DNA from: Pseudomonadota bacterium
GTDB lineage: Bacteria; Pseudomonadota; Gammaproteobacteria; Burkholderiales; Burkholderiaceae_C
Length of the DNA: 36,572 nt
Assembly (NCBI GenBank): GCA_021808525.1
Contig: JAKBBK010000027.1
Coordinates: 1 to 36,572 of the forward strand
Reading direction: 5' to 3'
Below the pieces are notes generated by a model. The model was given only the letters and a program-made list of their open reading frames with translations. It did not search any database and was not told the origin of the DNA. Of the stretch, positions 8,192 through 16,560 are shown in pieces; the stretch's first letter is position 1, and each line of letters begins with the position of its first letter. The translations under genes were made by a program, and so were the position numbers.

Positions 8192-8656
8192 ATGGCCCGT
8201 CCCGCCCGCGTTCCCGATCAGGTGCTCGAACTCCTGCGCCAGGGGGAGCGTCACGCATGGACCATGGAGCAGATCGCCAGCGGGCTGCAGGAGGCCGGCC
8301 ACCAGGCCGATTTCTCCTCCGTGTACCGGGCGGTCGAACGCCTGCTGGGAGAGCACAGCCTGGAACGCGTGCCTCTGGGCGACGGCGCCACGCAGTACGA
8401 ACTCGCCGGTCGGCACCACGACCACGTGCGTTGCGTGCGCTGCAAGGCCCTGGCGGCGCTGGATTGCGTACTGCACGAAAACGAACTGCGCGCGGCCGAG
8501 CGGGCCAGCGGGTGGACCATCCTGGAGCACCGGGTCGTGCTCGACGGCCTGTGCCCGCAGTGCCGCGCCGAGGGCCCCGAAGCACCCTGCGCGGTCTCGC
8601 TCAGCCCGAAGCCCCGGCCGCGGCGCCGCGGGGCGAGCCCAGGTTCGCGTCGATGA
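8192..8656 (+). CDS. Fur-family transcriptional regulator
   Basis: The 154-residue protein has an N-terminal winged-helix domain (EQIASGLQEAGHQADFSSVY is the recognition region) and a C-terminal dimerisation domain. Metal-binding features are HHDHVRCVRC (His75, His76, His78, Cys81, Cys84) and CPQC (Cys121, Cys124); the two CxxC pairs form the structural zinc site of many Fur/Zur/PerR proteins. The regulated metal or signal cannot be set from sequence alone. Start at 8192 is chosen from the family N-terminus; the Shine-Dalgarno sequence is poor. A Zur- or Mur-like role is tempting because a metal-binding-protein gene lies 3 kb away. The last 56 bases overlap the opposing hydrolase gene. Confidence 0.88.
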   Translation: MARPARVPDQVLELLRQGERHAWTMEQIASGLQEAGHQADFSSVYRAVERLLGEHSLERVPLGDGATQYELAGRHHDHVRCVRCKALAALDCVLHENELRAAERASGWTILEHRVVLDGLCPQCRAEGPEAPCAVSLSPKPRPRRRGASPGSRR

Positions 8657-9479
8657 AGGCGGCGACGTCGCGCAGCGTCGGCGCGAGTCGGCGCAGCGGC
8701 GCGCCCAGTGCGGCCAGCACCAGCAGGTGCCCGATGCCCGGGTAGTAGCGCTCGACCACCGGGCTGCCCACGGCGCGCAGGCGCGCCGCCATGCGTGCCG
8801 AGTTGCCCGGATCCACCGTCCGGTCGCGCCGGCCGCTGGCCAGCAGCAGGGGCGGCTCGCCGCCGCGCACGCAATGCAAGGGCTGGCTGGCGCGCCGCGT
8901 CGCCTCGGGGAACACGCGCTCGAGCATCGGGTCGCGCAAGGGCAGGAAATCGTAGGGCCCCGCCAGCCCGATGGCGCCGGCCAGCACGCGCCCCGGCAAC
9001 CCCAGCACGCGCAGGTAATCGGGGTCGGTGGCCAGCAGCACGGCGATGTGCGCGCCGGCCGAGTGGCCCATCAGGAACAGGCGTCGCGGATCCACGCCCA
9101 GGCTCGGTGCCTGCGCCTGCGCCCACGCCACGGCCGCCGCCGCGTCGTCCATGAAGCCGGGAAAGACAGCGTCAGGAAACACCCGGTAGTCGGGCACGAC
9201 GGTGGCACAGCCCAGGGAGGCCAGCGCCTTGCCCACGAAACGGTAATCGCGACGATCGCCGTCCTGCCAGCTGCCGCCGTAGAAAAACACCACCAGGGCG
9301 CGCGGCGGGCCCGGCGGCAGATGCAGGTCGAGGTGCTGGCGCGGGTGCGCTCCATACGGGATGCCGCGGCGTGAACCCATGCCCGCCCGCGGGGTCAGCG
9401 CGTCGAGCCAGGCCACCGGCCGGCAGGCGGCGGCGGCGGCGTGCAGGACGCCCGCAGCACGGGCACGCAGTCCGGTCAT
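8601..9479 (-). CDS. Alpha/beta hydrolase (carboxylesterase-like)
   Basis: The 292-residue product has an alpha/beta-hydrolase fold. The oxyanion-hole region is VVFFYGGSW (about residues 63-71; Tyr replaces the usual His of HGG). The nucleophile elbow is GHSAGAH with Ser140, a candidate acid is Asp219 or Asp223 in GRRDRTVD, and the catalytic His is His251 in GIGHLL. It resembles the BD-FAE/kynurenine-formamidase-like esterases. The natural substrate is unknown. A hydrophobic N-terminal stretch is present but is not a clear signal peptide. The 3' end overlaps the convergent Fur-family gene by 56 bases. Confidence 0.85.
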   Translation of the reverse strand: MTGLRARAAGVLHAAAAACRPVAWLDALTPRAGMGSRRGIPYGAHPRQHLDLHLPPGPPRALVVFFYGGSWQDGDRRDYRFVGKALASLGCATVVPDYRVFPDAVFPGFMDDAAAAVAWAQAQAPSLGVDPRRLFLMGHSAGAHIAVLLATDPDYLRVLGLPGRVLAGAIGLAGPYDFLPLRDPMLERVFPEATRRASQPLHCVRGGEPPLLLASGRRDRTVDPGNSARMAARLRAVGSPVVERYYPGIGHLLVLAALGAPLRRLAPTLRDVAAFIDANLGSPRGAAAGASG

Positions 9480-9600
9480 GGCGTTCGCGGACCGTTCAGG
9501 TTGCGGCGCCTCGCGCCGGGCGCCGCCAGCGGCTGCGCGGCGGCTGGCCCGCCTTCCCCGCGCCCCCGGCCGCGCCCTCGCCCTCGGCGTGTGGACATGC

Positions 9601-10734
9601 TCAACGCCTCGAGTATTCGATCATCGCGCCGGGAATCTCGGCCAGGCCCAGCACGCGCTCGGCGCCGCCCATGCGGATGGCCTCGCGCGGCATGCCGAAC
9701 ACCACGCTGCTGGCTTCGTCCTGGGCGATGGTGCGGGCCCCGCCCTCTCGCATCTGCACCAGGCCGCGCGCGCCGTCGTCGCCCATGCCGGTCATCAGGA
9801 TGCCCAGCGCGTTGCGCCCGGCGCATTGCGCGACCGAGCGAAACAGCACGTCCACCGAGGGGCGGTGACGATTCACCGGGGGGCCGTCGCGCACCTCGGC
9901 GTGGTACTGGGCGCCGCTGCGGCGCACCTGCAGGTGCCGCCCGCCCGGGGCGATGAGCACCGTGCCCGGCAGCAGCCGATCGCCGTCGCGCGCCTCGCGC
10001 ACCTGCAGCGCGCACAGGCGATCCAGGCGCTCGGCGAAGGCGGCGGTGAACTTCTCGGGCATGTGCTGCACCACGGCGATGGCCGGCAGGGTGGCGGGAA
10101 GTTCCACCAGCACCCGCTCCAGCGCCGTGGTGCCTCCGGTGGACATGCCCATGGCGATGATCTTCTCCGTGCTCTCGTGCAGGGCGAGCAGGGCCGCCGC
10201 CGGTGCCGCGGCGGCGGGGGCGGGAGCTCCGGGCGCCGACGCCTTCGCCGCGCGCGCGCCGCGCGCCGACTGCGCCAGATGAGAGGTATTGGCGCGCGCC
10301 GCGGCACGGATGGTCTGCCCGAACTCGGCGGTGCTTTCCACCAGGAAGTCCTTGAGCCCGACGCGGGGCTTGGTGAGCACGCTGAAGGCTCCCGCCGCCA
10401 GTGCGTCCAGCGTGAGCTGCGCGCCCTTTTCGGTGAGGGTGGAGCAGATGATCACGGGCAGCGGGTGTTCCTGCATGACCTTGCGCAGGAAGGTGATGCC
10501 GTCCATGCGGGGCATTTCCACGTCCAGGATCAGCACGTCGGGCCAGCCTTCGCGCTGCATGCGCTGCAGCGCGAACAACGGGTCGGGCGCCACGCCCACG
10601 ACCTGCACCCCGGGGTCGCGCGCCAGCACGGCCTGCAGCACCTGGCGAACCACGGCCGAGTCGTCGACGATGAACACGCGCACGGGCGCGCCGGACGCGC
10701 CGGACGCGCTGGATGCACCAGGAACAGGACTCAT
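9601..10734 (-). CDS. cheB: Chemotaxis response regulator protein-glutamate methylesterase
   Basis: CheB removes methyl groups from, and deamidates, chemoreceptors during adaptation. The 377-residue protein has a receiver domain (about 17-135) with phospho-acceptor Asp71 in [12 protein letters not shown] and the usual acidic pair in IVDDS. A long Ala/Pro-rich linker (about 150-185) follows, then the methylesterase domain with Ser198 (MSTGG), His224 (QHMPEKFT) and Asp320 ([10 protein letters not shown]). The ATG at 10732-10734 overlaps the cheD stop as ATGA, indicating translational coupling. No cheA, cheW, cheY or receptor gene is in the window. The linker is longer than in the enteric protein. 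Confidence 0.97.
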   Translation of the reverse strand: MSPVPGASSASGASGAPVRVFIVDDSAVVRQVLQAVLARDPGVQVVGVAPDPLFALQRMQREGWPDVLILDVEMPRMDGITFLRKVMQEHPLPVIICSTLTEKGAQLTLDALAAGAFSVLTKPRVGLKDFLVESTAEFGQTIRAAARANTSHLAQSARGARAAKASAPGAPAPAAAAPAAALLALHESTEKIIAMGMSTGGTTALERVLVELPATLPAIAVVQHMPEKFTAAFAERLDRLCALQVREARDGDRLLPGTVLIAPGGRHLQVRRSGAQYHAEVRDGPPVNRHRPSVDVLFRSVAQCAGRNALGILMTGMGDDGARGLVQMREGGARTIAQDEASSVVFGMPREAIRMGGAERVLGLAEIPGAMIEYSRR

Positions 10735-11342
10735 CCTCGAATCTCCATGGGGTTCTGCTCGGCGCCCTGGCCCCAGAAGCGCAGGTAGGCGTCGCCACTC
10801 CACAACTCGAACAGCAGGTTGCGATGCCCCTGCCCGCCCAGATGCTCGGCGCGCAGGCGCAAGCCGTGCTGCTGCACCAACGCCCGCGCCGCGACGATGT
10901 TGCGGTAGGGCACGTCTGCGGCCGCGCCCTCGCCGCCGAACATGCGCCCTCCGCCGAACAGCTTGGCGTCGAATTCCTGCGGCTTCGCCCCGGCCGCGTG
11001 CATGCTGCGCAGGAACAGGTACATGGCCTCGTCGGCGTAGCGCCCGTCGAGGTGTCCGCCGTGGCCGCCCTGGCCGTGGGGCGGGTGCCCGTGGCGGGCG
11101 TAGACATTGCGGGTCGGCAGCATGAAGTGGCACAGCCCTCCCACGCGCATGCCGGGATGCCACACGGCGATGGCCACGCAGGAACCGAGCAGGGTGCGCA
11201 CACGGGTGTTGCCGGAGCCGAAATGCCAGTCTCCGGGCTGCAGGTAGATCTCCTCGGGCTGGGCCGGCGTGCCCGCCGGCGCGGCGCCGGCGACGCCGAT
11301 GGCGGGCGCCGCCCTCCCCGGATGGGTGCGTGGCGGGCTCAT
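10731..11342 (-). CDS. cheD: Chemoreceptor glutamine deamidase CheD
   Basis: CheD deamidates specific glutamines of chemoreceptors. The 203-residue protein carries the catalytic Cys55 in [10 protein letters not shown] and His72 in GLCHFMLP, followed by [13 protein letters not shown] and the [10 protein letters not shown] segment typical of the family. The first 30 residues are Ala/Pro-rich and variable. The start at 11342 overlaps the cheR stop (ATGA), and the stop overlaps the cheB start in the same way, so the three genes form one tightly coupled unit in the order cheR-cheD-cheB. A His/Gly-rich insert around residues 82-95 ([14 protein letters not shown]) is unusual. Confidence 0.95.
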   Translation of the reverse strand: MSPPRTHPGRAAPAIGVAGAAPAGTPAQPEEIYLQPGDWHFGSGNTRVRTLLGSCVAIAVWHPGMRVGGLCHFMLPTRNVYARHGHPPHGQGGHGGHLDGRYADEAMYLFLRSMHAAGAKPQEFDAKLFGGGRMFGGEGAAADVPYRNIVAARALVQQHGLRLRAEHLGGQGHRNLLFELWSGDAYLRFWGQGAEQNPMEIRG

Positions 11343-12139
11343 CGCGCGGCGCGGCGGTAGATGGCGGGTTGCACCGGCTGCAGATCGCTGTCCAGGCCGC
11401 TGAGACTTTCCGAGTGGCCCACGAACAGATGGCCGCCGGGGCGCAGGGCCTGCGCCAGGCGGGCCACCAGCGCGCGCTTGGTCGGCGCGTCGAAATAGAT
11501 CATGACATTGCGCAGCCAGATCAGGTCGAAGCCGCCCATGTCGGGCCAATGGCCGTTGAGATTGATGCATTCGAAGCGCACGCGCTCGCGCAGCGAGGCC
11601 TGCACCGCGAGCTTGCCCTCCTGGGCCCCGACTCCCCGCAGGCAGTAGGCCTTCAGGTAGGCCTGGGGAATGCGCTGCGCACGCTCCATGGCGTAGACCC
11701 CGGCGCGCGCCTGCTGCAGCACGCGCGTGCTGATGTCGGATGCGAGGATCTCCCAGGGCCGCGAGCCCATGCGCTCGGCCAGCACCATGGCCACGCTGTA
11801 GGGCTCCTCGCCGCTGGAACAGGCGGCGCTCCACACCCGGAAGGGGCGCGAGGCGTCGACCGTGGGCAGGATGCGCTCGGACAGGAAGCTGAAATGCTGG
11901 GGTTCGCGGAAAAAATAAGTCTCGTTGGTGGTCAGCAGGTCGACCGCGCGCTGGCGCTCCTCGGCGTCGCGCCGCAGCTGCTCCAGGTACTGCGCGAAGC
12001 TGTCGTGGCCCAGCACCTGCAGGCGCCGCCCCAGGCGGCTGCTCACCAGCGCCTTCTTGGACATGGGCAGCGAGATGCCGGCGGCCTCGAACATGAGCTT
12101 GCTGAATCCCTGCAATTCCTGGTCGGTGAGCGCTTGCAT
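11339..12139 (-). CDS. cheR: Chemotaxis protein methyltransferase
   Basis: CheR methylates glutamates of chemoreceptors with S-adenosylmethionine. The 266-residue protein has the N-terminal helical CheR domain (about 1-70), the [14 protein letters not shown] motif (about 70-83), and the SAM-binding loop [13 protein letters not shown] (about 103-115). The later [12 protein letters not shown] and [12 protein letters not shown] blocks are also family signatures. I chose the ATG at 12139 because family members start there; the upstream in-frame ATG at 12184 has no ribosome binding site. It is the first gene of the cheR-cheD-cheB unit and diverges from the HDOD-GAF gene. Confidence 0.96.
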   Translation of the reverse strand: MQALTDQELQGFSKLMFEAAGISLPMSKKALVSSRLGRRLQVLGHDSFAQYLEQLRRDAEERQRAVDLLTTNETYFFREPQHFSFLSERILPTVDASRPFRVWSAACSSGEEPYSVAMVLAERMGSRPWEILASDISTRVLQQARAGVYAMERAQRIPQAYLKAYCLRGVGAQEGKLAVQASLRERVRFECINLNGHWPDMGGFDLIWLRNVMIYFDAPTKRALVARLAQALRPGGHLFVGHSESLSGLDSDLQPVQPAIYRRAAR

Positions 12140-12237
12140 GGTTCCCGAAAGAGGTCGACGCGGGCGAAAAACCGCCGCGCGCACAGCGAGAGACTAGCAT
12201 CCGACGCCATGCCCGTGAGCCCGCGCCGCCTTCGCCG

Positions 12238-13674
12238 ATGAACACCTCCCCGCCCCGTGCCGCCAGCCCGACAGGCGCCGACAGCTTCGCCGAACTGGCG
12301 CGCCGCATCGCCGAGCGCGACCTGCCCTCCTTCGGGCTCACCCTGCGTGAACTGTTCCAGGCCACGGGCGACGCCAGCGCCTCGGGCCAGCGCATCGCCG
12401 GCATCGTGTTGCGCGACCCGGCGCTGACTTCGCGCCTGCTGCGCGCGGCCAATGCCGCCCACCTGGGCCTGGGGGGCCACGCCCGCGTGGTCACCGTCAG
12501 CCGCGCCGTGGTGGTGCTCGGGCTCAACCCGATCCGCTCGCTGTGCGTGTCCGCACTCACGGTGGAGGCCATGGCCGGCGGCACGCGCCAGACCCAGCGC
12601 GTGCAGCATGCGCTGGGCCGCGCCCTGCATGCGGCCGTGCAGGCGCGCGACATCGGGCTGCGCCTGCGCGCCTCGCGCGAGTCGGCCGAGCAGTTGTTCG
12701 TCGAGGCCTTGCTGGGCAGCATCGGCGAGCTGGCCTTCTGGTGTTTCGGGGGCAGTCATGCCCAGAGCCTGGACCAGGCCTTGCGCGAGGGTCAGCCCGC
12801 CGAGCAGGCCGAGGCCGCCGTGCTCGGCACCACGCTGCGCGCCTTCGGGCGCGAGCTGCTGCGCGCGTGGAACCTGGAAGCCCTGCTGCGCGACAGCCGC
12901 GAGGTCGCGCTGGCGCGGCGCCTGGGCCAGGCCGCGGGCGCGGGCACCGCGCCAGGGGGTGGCTGGGCGGGGCCGGCGATGCGCGAGGCCGTGCACGCCG
13001 TCGCCCAGCTGCTCGGCCAGAACGAGACCGACACCCTGGCGCGCCTGCGGGACAACGCCCGCGAGGCGCTCGAGCTGGCGCGCGCGCTGGGCGCGCACGA
13101 TGCCGTCGCGAGCATTCCCGCCAGCGCCGGCGCGGTGCAAGACAGCCTGGAGCCGCCCGAGCCGCCCCAGGCGCCCTTTCCCGAGGCCGACCCGCAGGCC
13201 CAGTTGCGCGTGCTCACCGAGATGAGCCAGGCGGCCCGCTCGCGCAGGGAGCTGCCGCTGCTGCTGGAAACCTGCGTGGAGGGCCTGCATCGCGCCGTCG
13301 GCCTGGACCGGGCGGCCCTGTGCCTGCTCAACCCGGCGCGCAATCGCCTGAGCGCGCGCATCGCCATCGGCGTGGACGCCGCCGCGCTGCGCGACAAGCT
13401 GCACTGGGACTGGAGCCCCGACCTCGAATCCCGCTGGGCGCTGAACGCACCATTCTGGTGCAAAGGCGAGCCAGGCGAGCCGTCCGGCCTGCTGCGCGCC
13501 ACCGGCGCCGCGCAGGCCTTTGTCGCCCCCTTCGCCGTCGACGGACAGTTGCTCGGCCTGTTCTACGCCGACCGCGAGGCCTCCGGGCGCCCCCTCGGGA
13601 ACGAGCAATTCGAGAGTTTCCAGAGCTTCGTGGCCCTGGCCCAGGTCATCGTGCGCTCCCTGCCGCGCGCCTAG
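12238..13674 (+). CDS. HDOD domain and GAF domain signalling protein
   Basis: The 478-residue protein starts with an HDOD domain (about residues 25-290), recognisable from LPSFGLTLRELFQATGD, the IVLRDPALTSRLLRAANAAH block and TVSRAVVVLGLNPIRSL. The catalytic HD pair of true phosphohydrolases is missing, as is normal for HDOD. A GAF-like domain follows (about 320-475; LDRAALCLLNPARNRL and FAVDGQLLGLFYADRE). Such proteins act in signal transduction, sometimes in motility or cyclic-di-GMP networks. Being divergent from cheR, with 98 bp between start codons, suggests a motility link, which is inference. The start at 12238 is the only reasonable ATG near the N-terminal boundary. Confidence 0.82.
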   Translation: MNTSPPRAASPTGADSFAELARRIAERDLPSFGLTLRELFQATGDASASGQRIAGIVLRDPALTSRLLRAANAAHLGLGGHARVVTVSRAVVVLGLNPIRSLCVSALTVEAMAGGTRQTQRVQHALGRALHAAVQARDIGLRLRASRESAEQLFVEALLGSIGELAFWCFGGSHAQSLDQALREGQPAEQAEAAVLGTTLRAFGRELLRAWNLEALLRDSREVALARRLGQAAGAGTAPGGGWAGPAMREAVHAVAQLLGQNETDTLARLRDNAREALELARALGAHDAVASIPASAGAVQDSLEPPEPPQAPFPEADPQAQLRVLTEMSQAARSRRELPLLLETCVEGLHRAVGLDRAALCLLNPARNRLSARIAIGVDAAALRDKLHWDWSPDLESRWALNAPFWCKGEPGEPSGLLRATGAAQAFVAPFAVDGQLLGLFYADREASGRPLGNEQFESFQSFVALAQVIVRSLPRA

Positions 13675-13703
13675 GCGCGCGGCCCGTAGCCGGGCGCCGC
13701 CGC

Positions 13704-13725
13704 ACTGTTGTCCATGCACAACAGT
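13704..13725. promoter_or_regulatory. 22-bp near-perfect palindrome before porin gene
   Basis: The arms ACTGTTGT (13704-13711) and ACAACAGT (13718-13725) are perfectly complementary. The six-base spacer is itself symmetric around CATG except for one base pair, so 20 of 22 positions are palindromic. It lies 30 bases after the HDOD-GAF stop codon and about 180 bases before the porin ATG. Only two T residues follow, so it is a poor intrinsic terminator. A dimeric repressor or activator site is the better reading. Confidence 0.55.
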
Positions 13726-13904
13726 TAACCCGTCACGTCCCTGCTATGGAATGGTTTGCCACAACTCTGCGCTTAGGATTGTCCTGTCTGGCATTGATCG
13801 TCCCCGCTTTCCTGAGGGCCGGACAAAGCAGTGGCCCGCCCCTCGAGGGAAAGGGCCCAGCACCAAAACGATCCGCGAGGATCACAACTCTGGAGATTTT
13901 CACG

Positions 13905-14993
13905 ATGAAAAAATCCCTGATCGCGCTGGCTGTGTTCGGCGCTTTCTCCGGTGCCGCTCTGGCTGACGGCAGCAACGTGCAGCTGTACGGCCTGATCGAC
14001 CTGGGCGTGACCCACTTCAGCGGCGGCGCTGGCGGCAACGTCACGCAGCTGAGCTCCGGCGTGCAGTCCGGCTCGCGCATCGGCGTGAAGGGCACCGAAG
14101 ACCTGGGCGGCGGCCTGGCCACCATTTTCGACGTCGAAACCGGTTTCTGCGCCAGTGGCAGCACCAGCGCTCCGGCCACCCAGTCGGCCTACTGCACCGG
14201 CGGCCCCGGCGGCCCCGGCTTCATGGGCCGTCAAGCCTGGGTCGGCCTGAAGGGCGACTTCGGTACCGTCCAGGCTGGCCGTCAGTACACCCTGACGTTC
14301 GACGACCAGGCCAACATCGACCCGTTCGGCTATGGCCTGACCGGCTCGATCTCCAACATGGGTACCGTGGGCGTTCCGGCGCGTGCCAGCCAGGTCATCG
14401 GCTACACCTCGCCGAACCTGAGCGGCTTCACCGTCGCTGCCCAGTACATGTTCGGTGCCGGCATGCAATACGCCGCGGCCGACCAGTACAAGGCCACCGG
14501 TGGCTACAACCTGCAAGCCAGCTACGCCAACGGCCCGATCGGCGTGACCCTGAGCTACATCCGTGCCAACGACCCGAGCGGCAACGCCTTCGTGAAGGAC
14601 ACGGAAATCAGCGGCAGCTACAACTTCGGCGTGGCCAAGGTCGTGGGCTACTACACCGACAACAAGCCTGACACCAACGCCGTCAGCACCGCCAACCTGG
14701 ACAACATCAAGGCCTACATGCTGGGCGTGACGGTTCCGGTCGGCCCGGGTGCCATCCTGGCGTCGTACACCCACCTGTCGAACGACACGGTGGCCAACGC
14801 CGGTGCCAAGCAGTACGCGGTGGGTTACACCTACTCGCTGTCCAAGCAGACCAACCTGTACGCGTCCTACGCGCACATCAGCAACGACACCGCCGCCAAG
14901 TACGCGGTGGGCGACTCGACCGACGGCGGCTTCGCGCCGACCGCCGGTGGTTCGTCGTCGGGCCTGGGCTTCGGCATCCGCCACCAGTTCTGA
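13905..14993 (+). CDS. General outer-membrane porin (Burkholderiales type)
   Basis: The 362-residue precursor has a short classic signal peptide (MKKSLIALAVFGAFSGAALA, cleaved before DGSNVQLYG). The barrel has the family start VQLYGLIDLGVTHF, then SRIGVKGTEDLGGGLATIF and AWVGLKGDFGTVQAGRQYT. It ends SSGLGFGIRHQF with the terminal Phe needed for outer-membrane assembly. It forms a trimeric general diffusion channel. Codon use is visibly different from the neighbours, with a restricted set and more GCT and GGT, as in very highly expressed genes. GGAG lies about ten bases before the ATG. The 230-bp leader region carries a palindrome at 13704-13725, and a strong terminator follows. Confidence 0.95.
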   Translation: MKKSLIALAVFGAFSGAALADGSNVQLYGLIDLGVTHFSGGAGGNVTQLSSGVQSGSRIGVKGTEDLGGGLATIFDVETGFCASGSTSAPATQSAYCTGGPGGPGFMGRQAWVGLKGDFGTVQAGRQYTLTFDDQANIDPFGYGLTGSISNMGTVGVPARASQVIGYTSPNLSGFTVAAQYMFGAGMQYAAADQYKATGGYNLQASYANGPIGVTLSYIRANDPSGNAFVKDTEISGSYNFGVAKVVGYYTDNKPDTNAVSTANLDNIKAYMLGVTVPVGPGAILASYTHLSNDTVANAGAKQYAVGYTYSLSKQTNLYASYAHISNDTAAKYAVGDSTDGGFAPTAGGSSSGLGFGIRHQF

Positions 14994-15022
14994 TCGACGC
15001 AAGTCGAACGAGTTGGAACCGC

Positions 15023-15073
15023 GCCGCCTTCGGGCGGCCGGTCTTGGAAAACCGCCTTCGGGCGGTTTTTTTT
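15023..15073 (+). terminator. Tandem UUCG hairpins, intrinsic terminator of the porin gene
   Basis: Two successive hairpins share the sequence CCGCCTTCGGGCGG. The first has arms GCCGCC/GGCGGC (15023-15038) and the second has arms AACCGCC/GGCGGTT (15050-15067). Both close on the very stable TTCG tetraloop. Only the second is followed by a run of T (15066-15073) and should terminate transcription; the first may protect the 3' end of an abundant mRNA. Confidence 0.92.
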
Positions 15074-15187
15074 CGCCCGTCGACCGCGCGCCGGGAGTCC
15101 CGCGGGGCCGCGAGGCCCGGCGCCGGGCGCCCGACGCCGAGGATGCGCGACAATATTCCCTTCCGATCGCCCCGGCTTGCATTCGCC

Positions 15188-15865
15188 ATGACCACCTCGT
15201 TCCGCGGCCGCGACTCCCGCGACCGATCCCGCGCCTCGCTGCAGGACCGTCTGCTGGCGCTGGCCGACAACGCCTTGAAGACCCTGGCCGGAGGCCTGCA
15301 TGCCTCGCGACCGACGCCCGAAGCCCCCCCGGGGGCCGCCGCGCGCCCGCTGGAGCCGGCCGAGCGCGAGCTCTCGGGGCGCCTGATGCGGGTCAACCAC
15401 GTGGGTGAGATCTGCGCCCAGGCGCTGTACCAGGGCCAGGCCCTGGTGGCCCGCGACCCCGCGCTGCGCACGCATTTCGCGCAGGCGGCGCGCGAGGAAT
15501 GCGACCACCTGGCCTGGTGCCGCGAGCGCCTGCAGCAACTCGACTCCCGCCCCAGCCTGCTGGACCCGCTGTGGTACGCGGGCGCGCTGGGCCTGGGGGT
15601 GGCGGCCGGCAGCTTCGGGGAACGACTCAGCCTGGGCTTCGTGGTGGAGACCGAGAACCAGGTCGAACAGCACCTGGCCTCGCACCTGCAACGCCTGCCG
15701 CAGGCGGACCTGGCCTCGCGCGCCGTGGTGGAAACGATGCGCGCCGACGAAGTGGCCCATGCGACGGCCGCCGAAAAACTCGGCGGCCTGCCGCTGCCGG
15801 CCCCGGTGCGCTGGGGCATGCGCGCGGCGGCCAGGGTCATGACCACCACCGCCCAGTGGATCTGA
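15188..15865 (+). CDS. coq7: Demethoxyubiquinone hydroxylase (COQ7 type)
   Basis: COQ7 hydroxylates 2-polyprenyl-3-methyl-6-methoxy-1,4-benzoquinone, a late step of ubiquinone synthesis. The 225-residue protein is a ferritin-like di-iron monooxygenase with ligand motifs MRVNHVGEI, REECDHLAW (ExxH), NQVEQHL and MRADEVAHA (ExxH) in the expected order. The start at 15188 gives the family N-terminus with DRLLALADNALKTLAGG; an ATG at 15143 is an alternative with similar context. It stands alone, 27 bp from the convergent OsmC-like gene. Aerobic ubiquinone synthesis through COQ7 rather than UbiF is common in betaproteobacteria. Confidence 0.94.
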   Translation: MTTSFRGRDSRDRSRASLQDRLLALADNALKTLAGGLHASRPTPEAPPGAAARPLEPAERELSGRLMRVNHVGEICAQALYQGQALVARDPALRTHFAQAAREECDHLAWCRERLQQLDSRPSLLDPLWYAGALGLGVAAGSFGERLSLGFVVETENQVEQHLASHLQRLPQADLASRAVVETMRADEVAHATAAEKLGGLPLPAPVRWGMRAAARVMTTTAQWI

Positions 15866-15892
15866 GGCGCCCGCCCCCGGCGGGCCGGGGCC

Positions 15893-16339
15893 TCAGCCCT
15901 CGACGATCTCGAAACTGGTGGTGATGGCCGCCGTCTTCGCCAGCATGGCGCTGGCGGAGCAGTATTTCTCGTGGGACAGGGTGATCGCCCGCTCGACCTT
16001 GGCGGCGTCGAGCCCGCGCCCGCTGACCACGAAGTGCATGTGGATCGCGGTGAACACCTTCGGGTCGCTGCCGGCGCGTTCGGCCCGCAGGCGCACGCTG
16101 CAGTCGCGCACGTCCTGGCGACCCTTGCGCAGGATGTAGACCACGTCGTAGGCGGTGCAGCCGCCGGTGCCGGCCAGCACCGTTTCCATGGGCCTGGGCG
16201 CCAGGTCGTGGCCCCCTGGCTCGCCTTCGCGCGCGGCCGGCGCTCCGTCCATGGTGATCATGTGCCCGCTGCCCGTGGTGGCGACGAAGGCCATGCCCTC
16301 CCCATCCAGCGGCTTGCTCCAGCGCACCGTGCATTCCAT
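15893..16339 (-). CDS. OsmC/Ohr-family peroxide-reducing protein
   Basis: The 148-residue protein has the OsmC fold with the two reactive cysteines Cys61 (GTGGCTAYD) and Cys127 (HEKYCSASAM). These cysteines reduce organic hydroperoxides in characterised family members. It is closest in appearance to the generic OsmC-family group (YhfA-like) rather than Ohr. GGGAG lies about ten bases before the ATG, and CACAATAGAG upstream could supply a -10 box. It is probably cytoplasmic. It is transcribed toward coq7, with a 27-bp convergent gap and no obvious terminator between. Confidence 0.9.
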   Translation of the reverse strand: MECTVRWSKPLDGEGMAFVATTGSGHMITMDGAPAAREGEPGGHDLAPRPMETVLAGTGGCTAYDVVYILRKGRQDVRDCSVRLRAERAGSDPKVFTAIHMHFVVSGRGLDAAKVERAITLSHEKYCSASAMLAKTAAITTSFEIVEG

Positions 16340-16525
16340 TGCCAGGCTCTCCCTTGCGGCCGATCGCGGCCCCTGGCTCTATTGTGCGTCATGCGCCTCC
16401 CCCTCGTTGCCCGCCCGCAACACCGCCGCGCCGCGTCCGCCCCGGCTCGGCGCCCGCCGACGCAACAAAGTCCCCGCATCGGCGCATCCGCAGGCCGCTG
16501 AATCAACCCGGAGCCGCAAGGGGTT

Positions 16526-16554
16526 TTGCCAAGTACTCGGGTTTGTCCTAAGAT
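16526..16554 (+). promoter_or_regulatory. Sigma-70-type promoter for candidate small RNA
   Basis: TTGCCA (16526-16531) and TAAGAT (16549-16554) are separated by exactly 17 bases. They match 5 of 6 and 4 of 6 of the sigma-70 hexamers. The predicted start is near 16561. The promoter lies in the osmC-ilvA gap (16340-16720), the longest stretch in the window without a protein-coding gene. Confidence 0.7.
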
Positions 16555-16560
16555 AGAGCC

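Noticed and set aside
8601-8656. Frameshift suspected in the Fur-family gene because its 3' end overlaps the hydrolase gene
   Set aside because: The core domain and all CxxC motifs are complete before the overlap; only a basic tail lies in it, so a natural tail-to-tail overlap is sufficient.
13756-13779. TTGCCA and TAGGAT as porin promoter
   Set aside because: The spacing is only 12 bases, too short for a sigma-70 promoter.
12543-13904. Long open frame running in from upstream and joining the porin gene
   Set aside because: The upstream part is a shadow of the HDOD-GAF gene in another frame; the porin starts at its own signal peptide with a good ribosome binding site.
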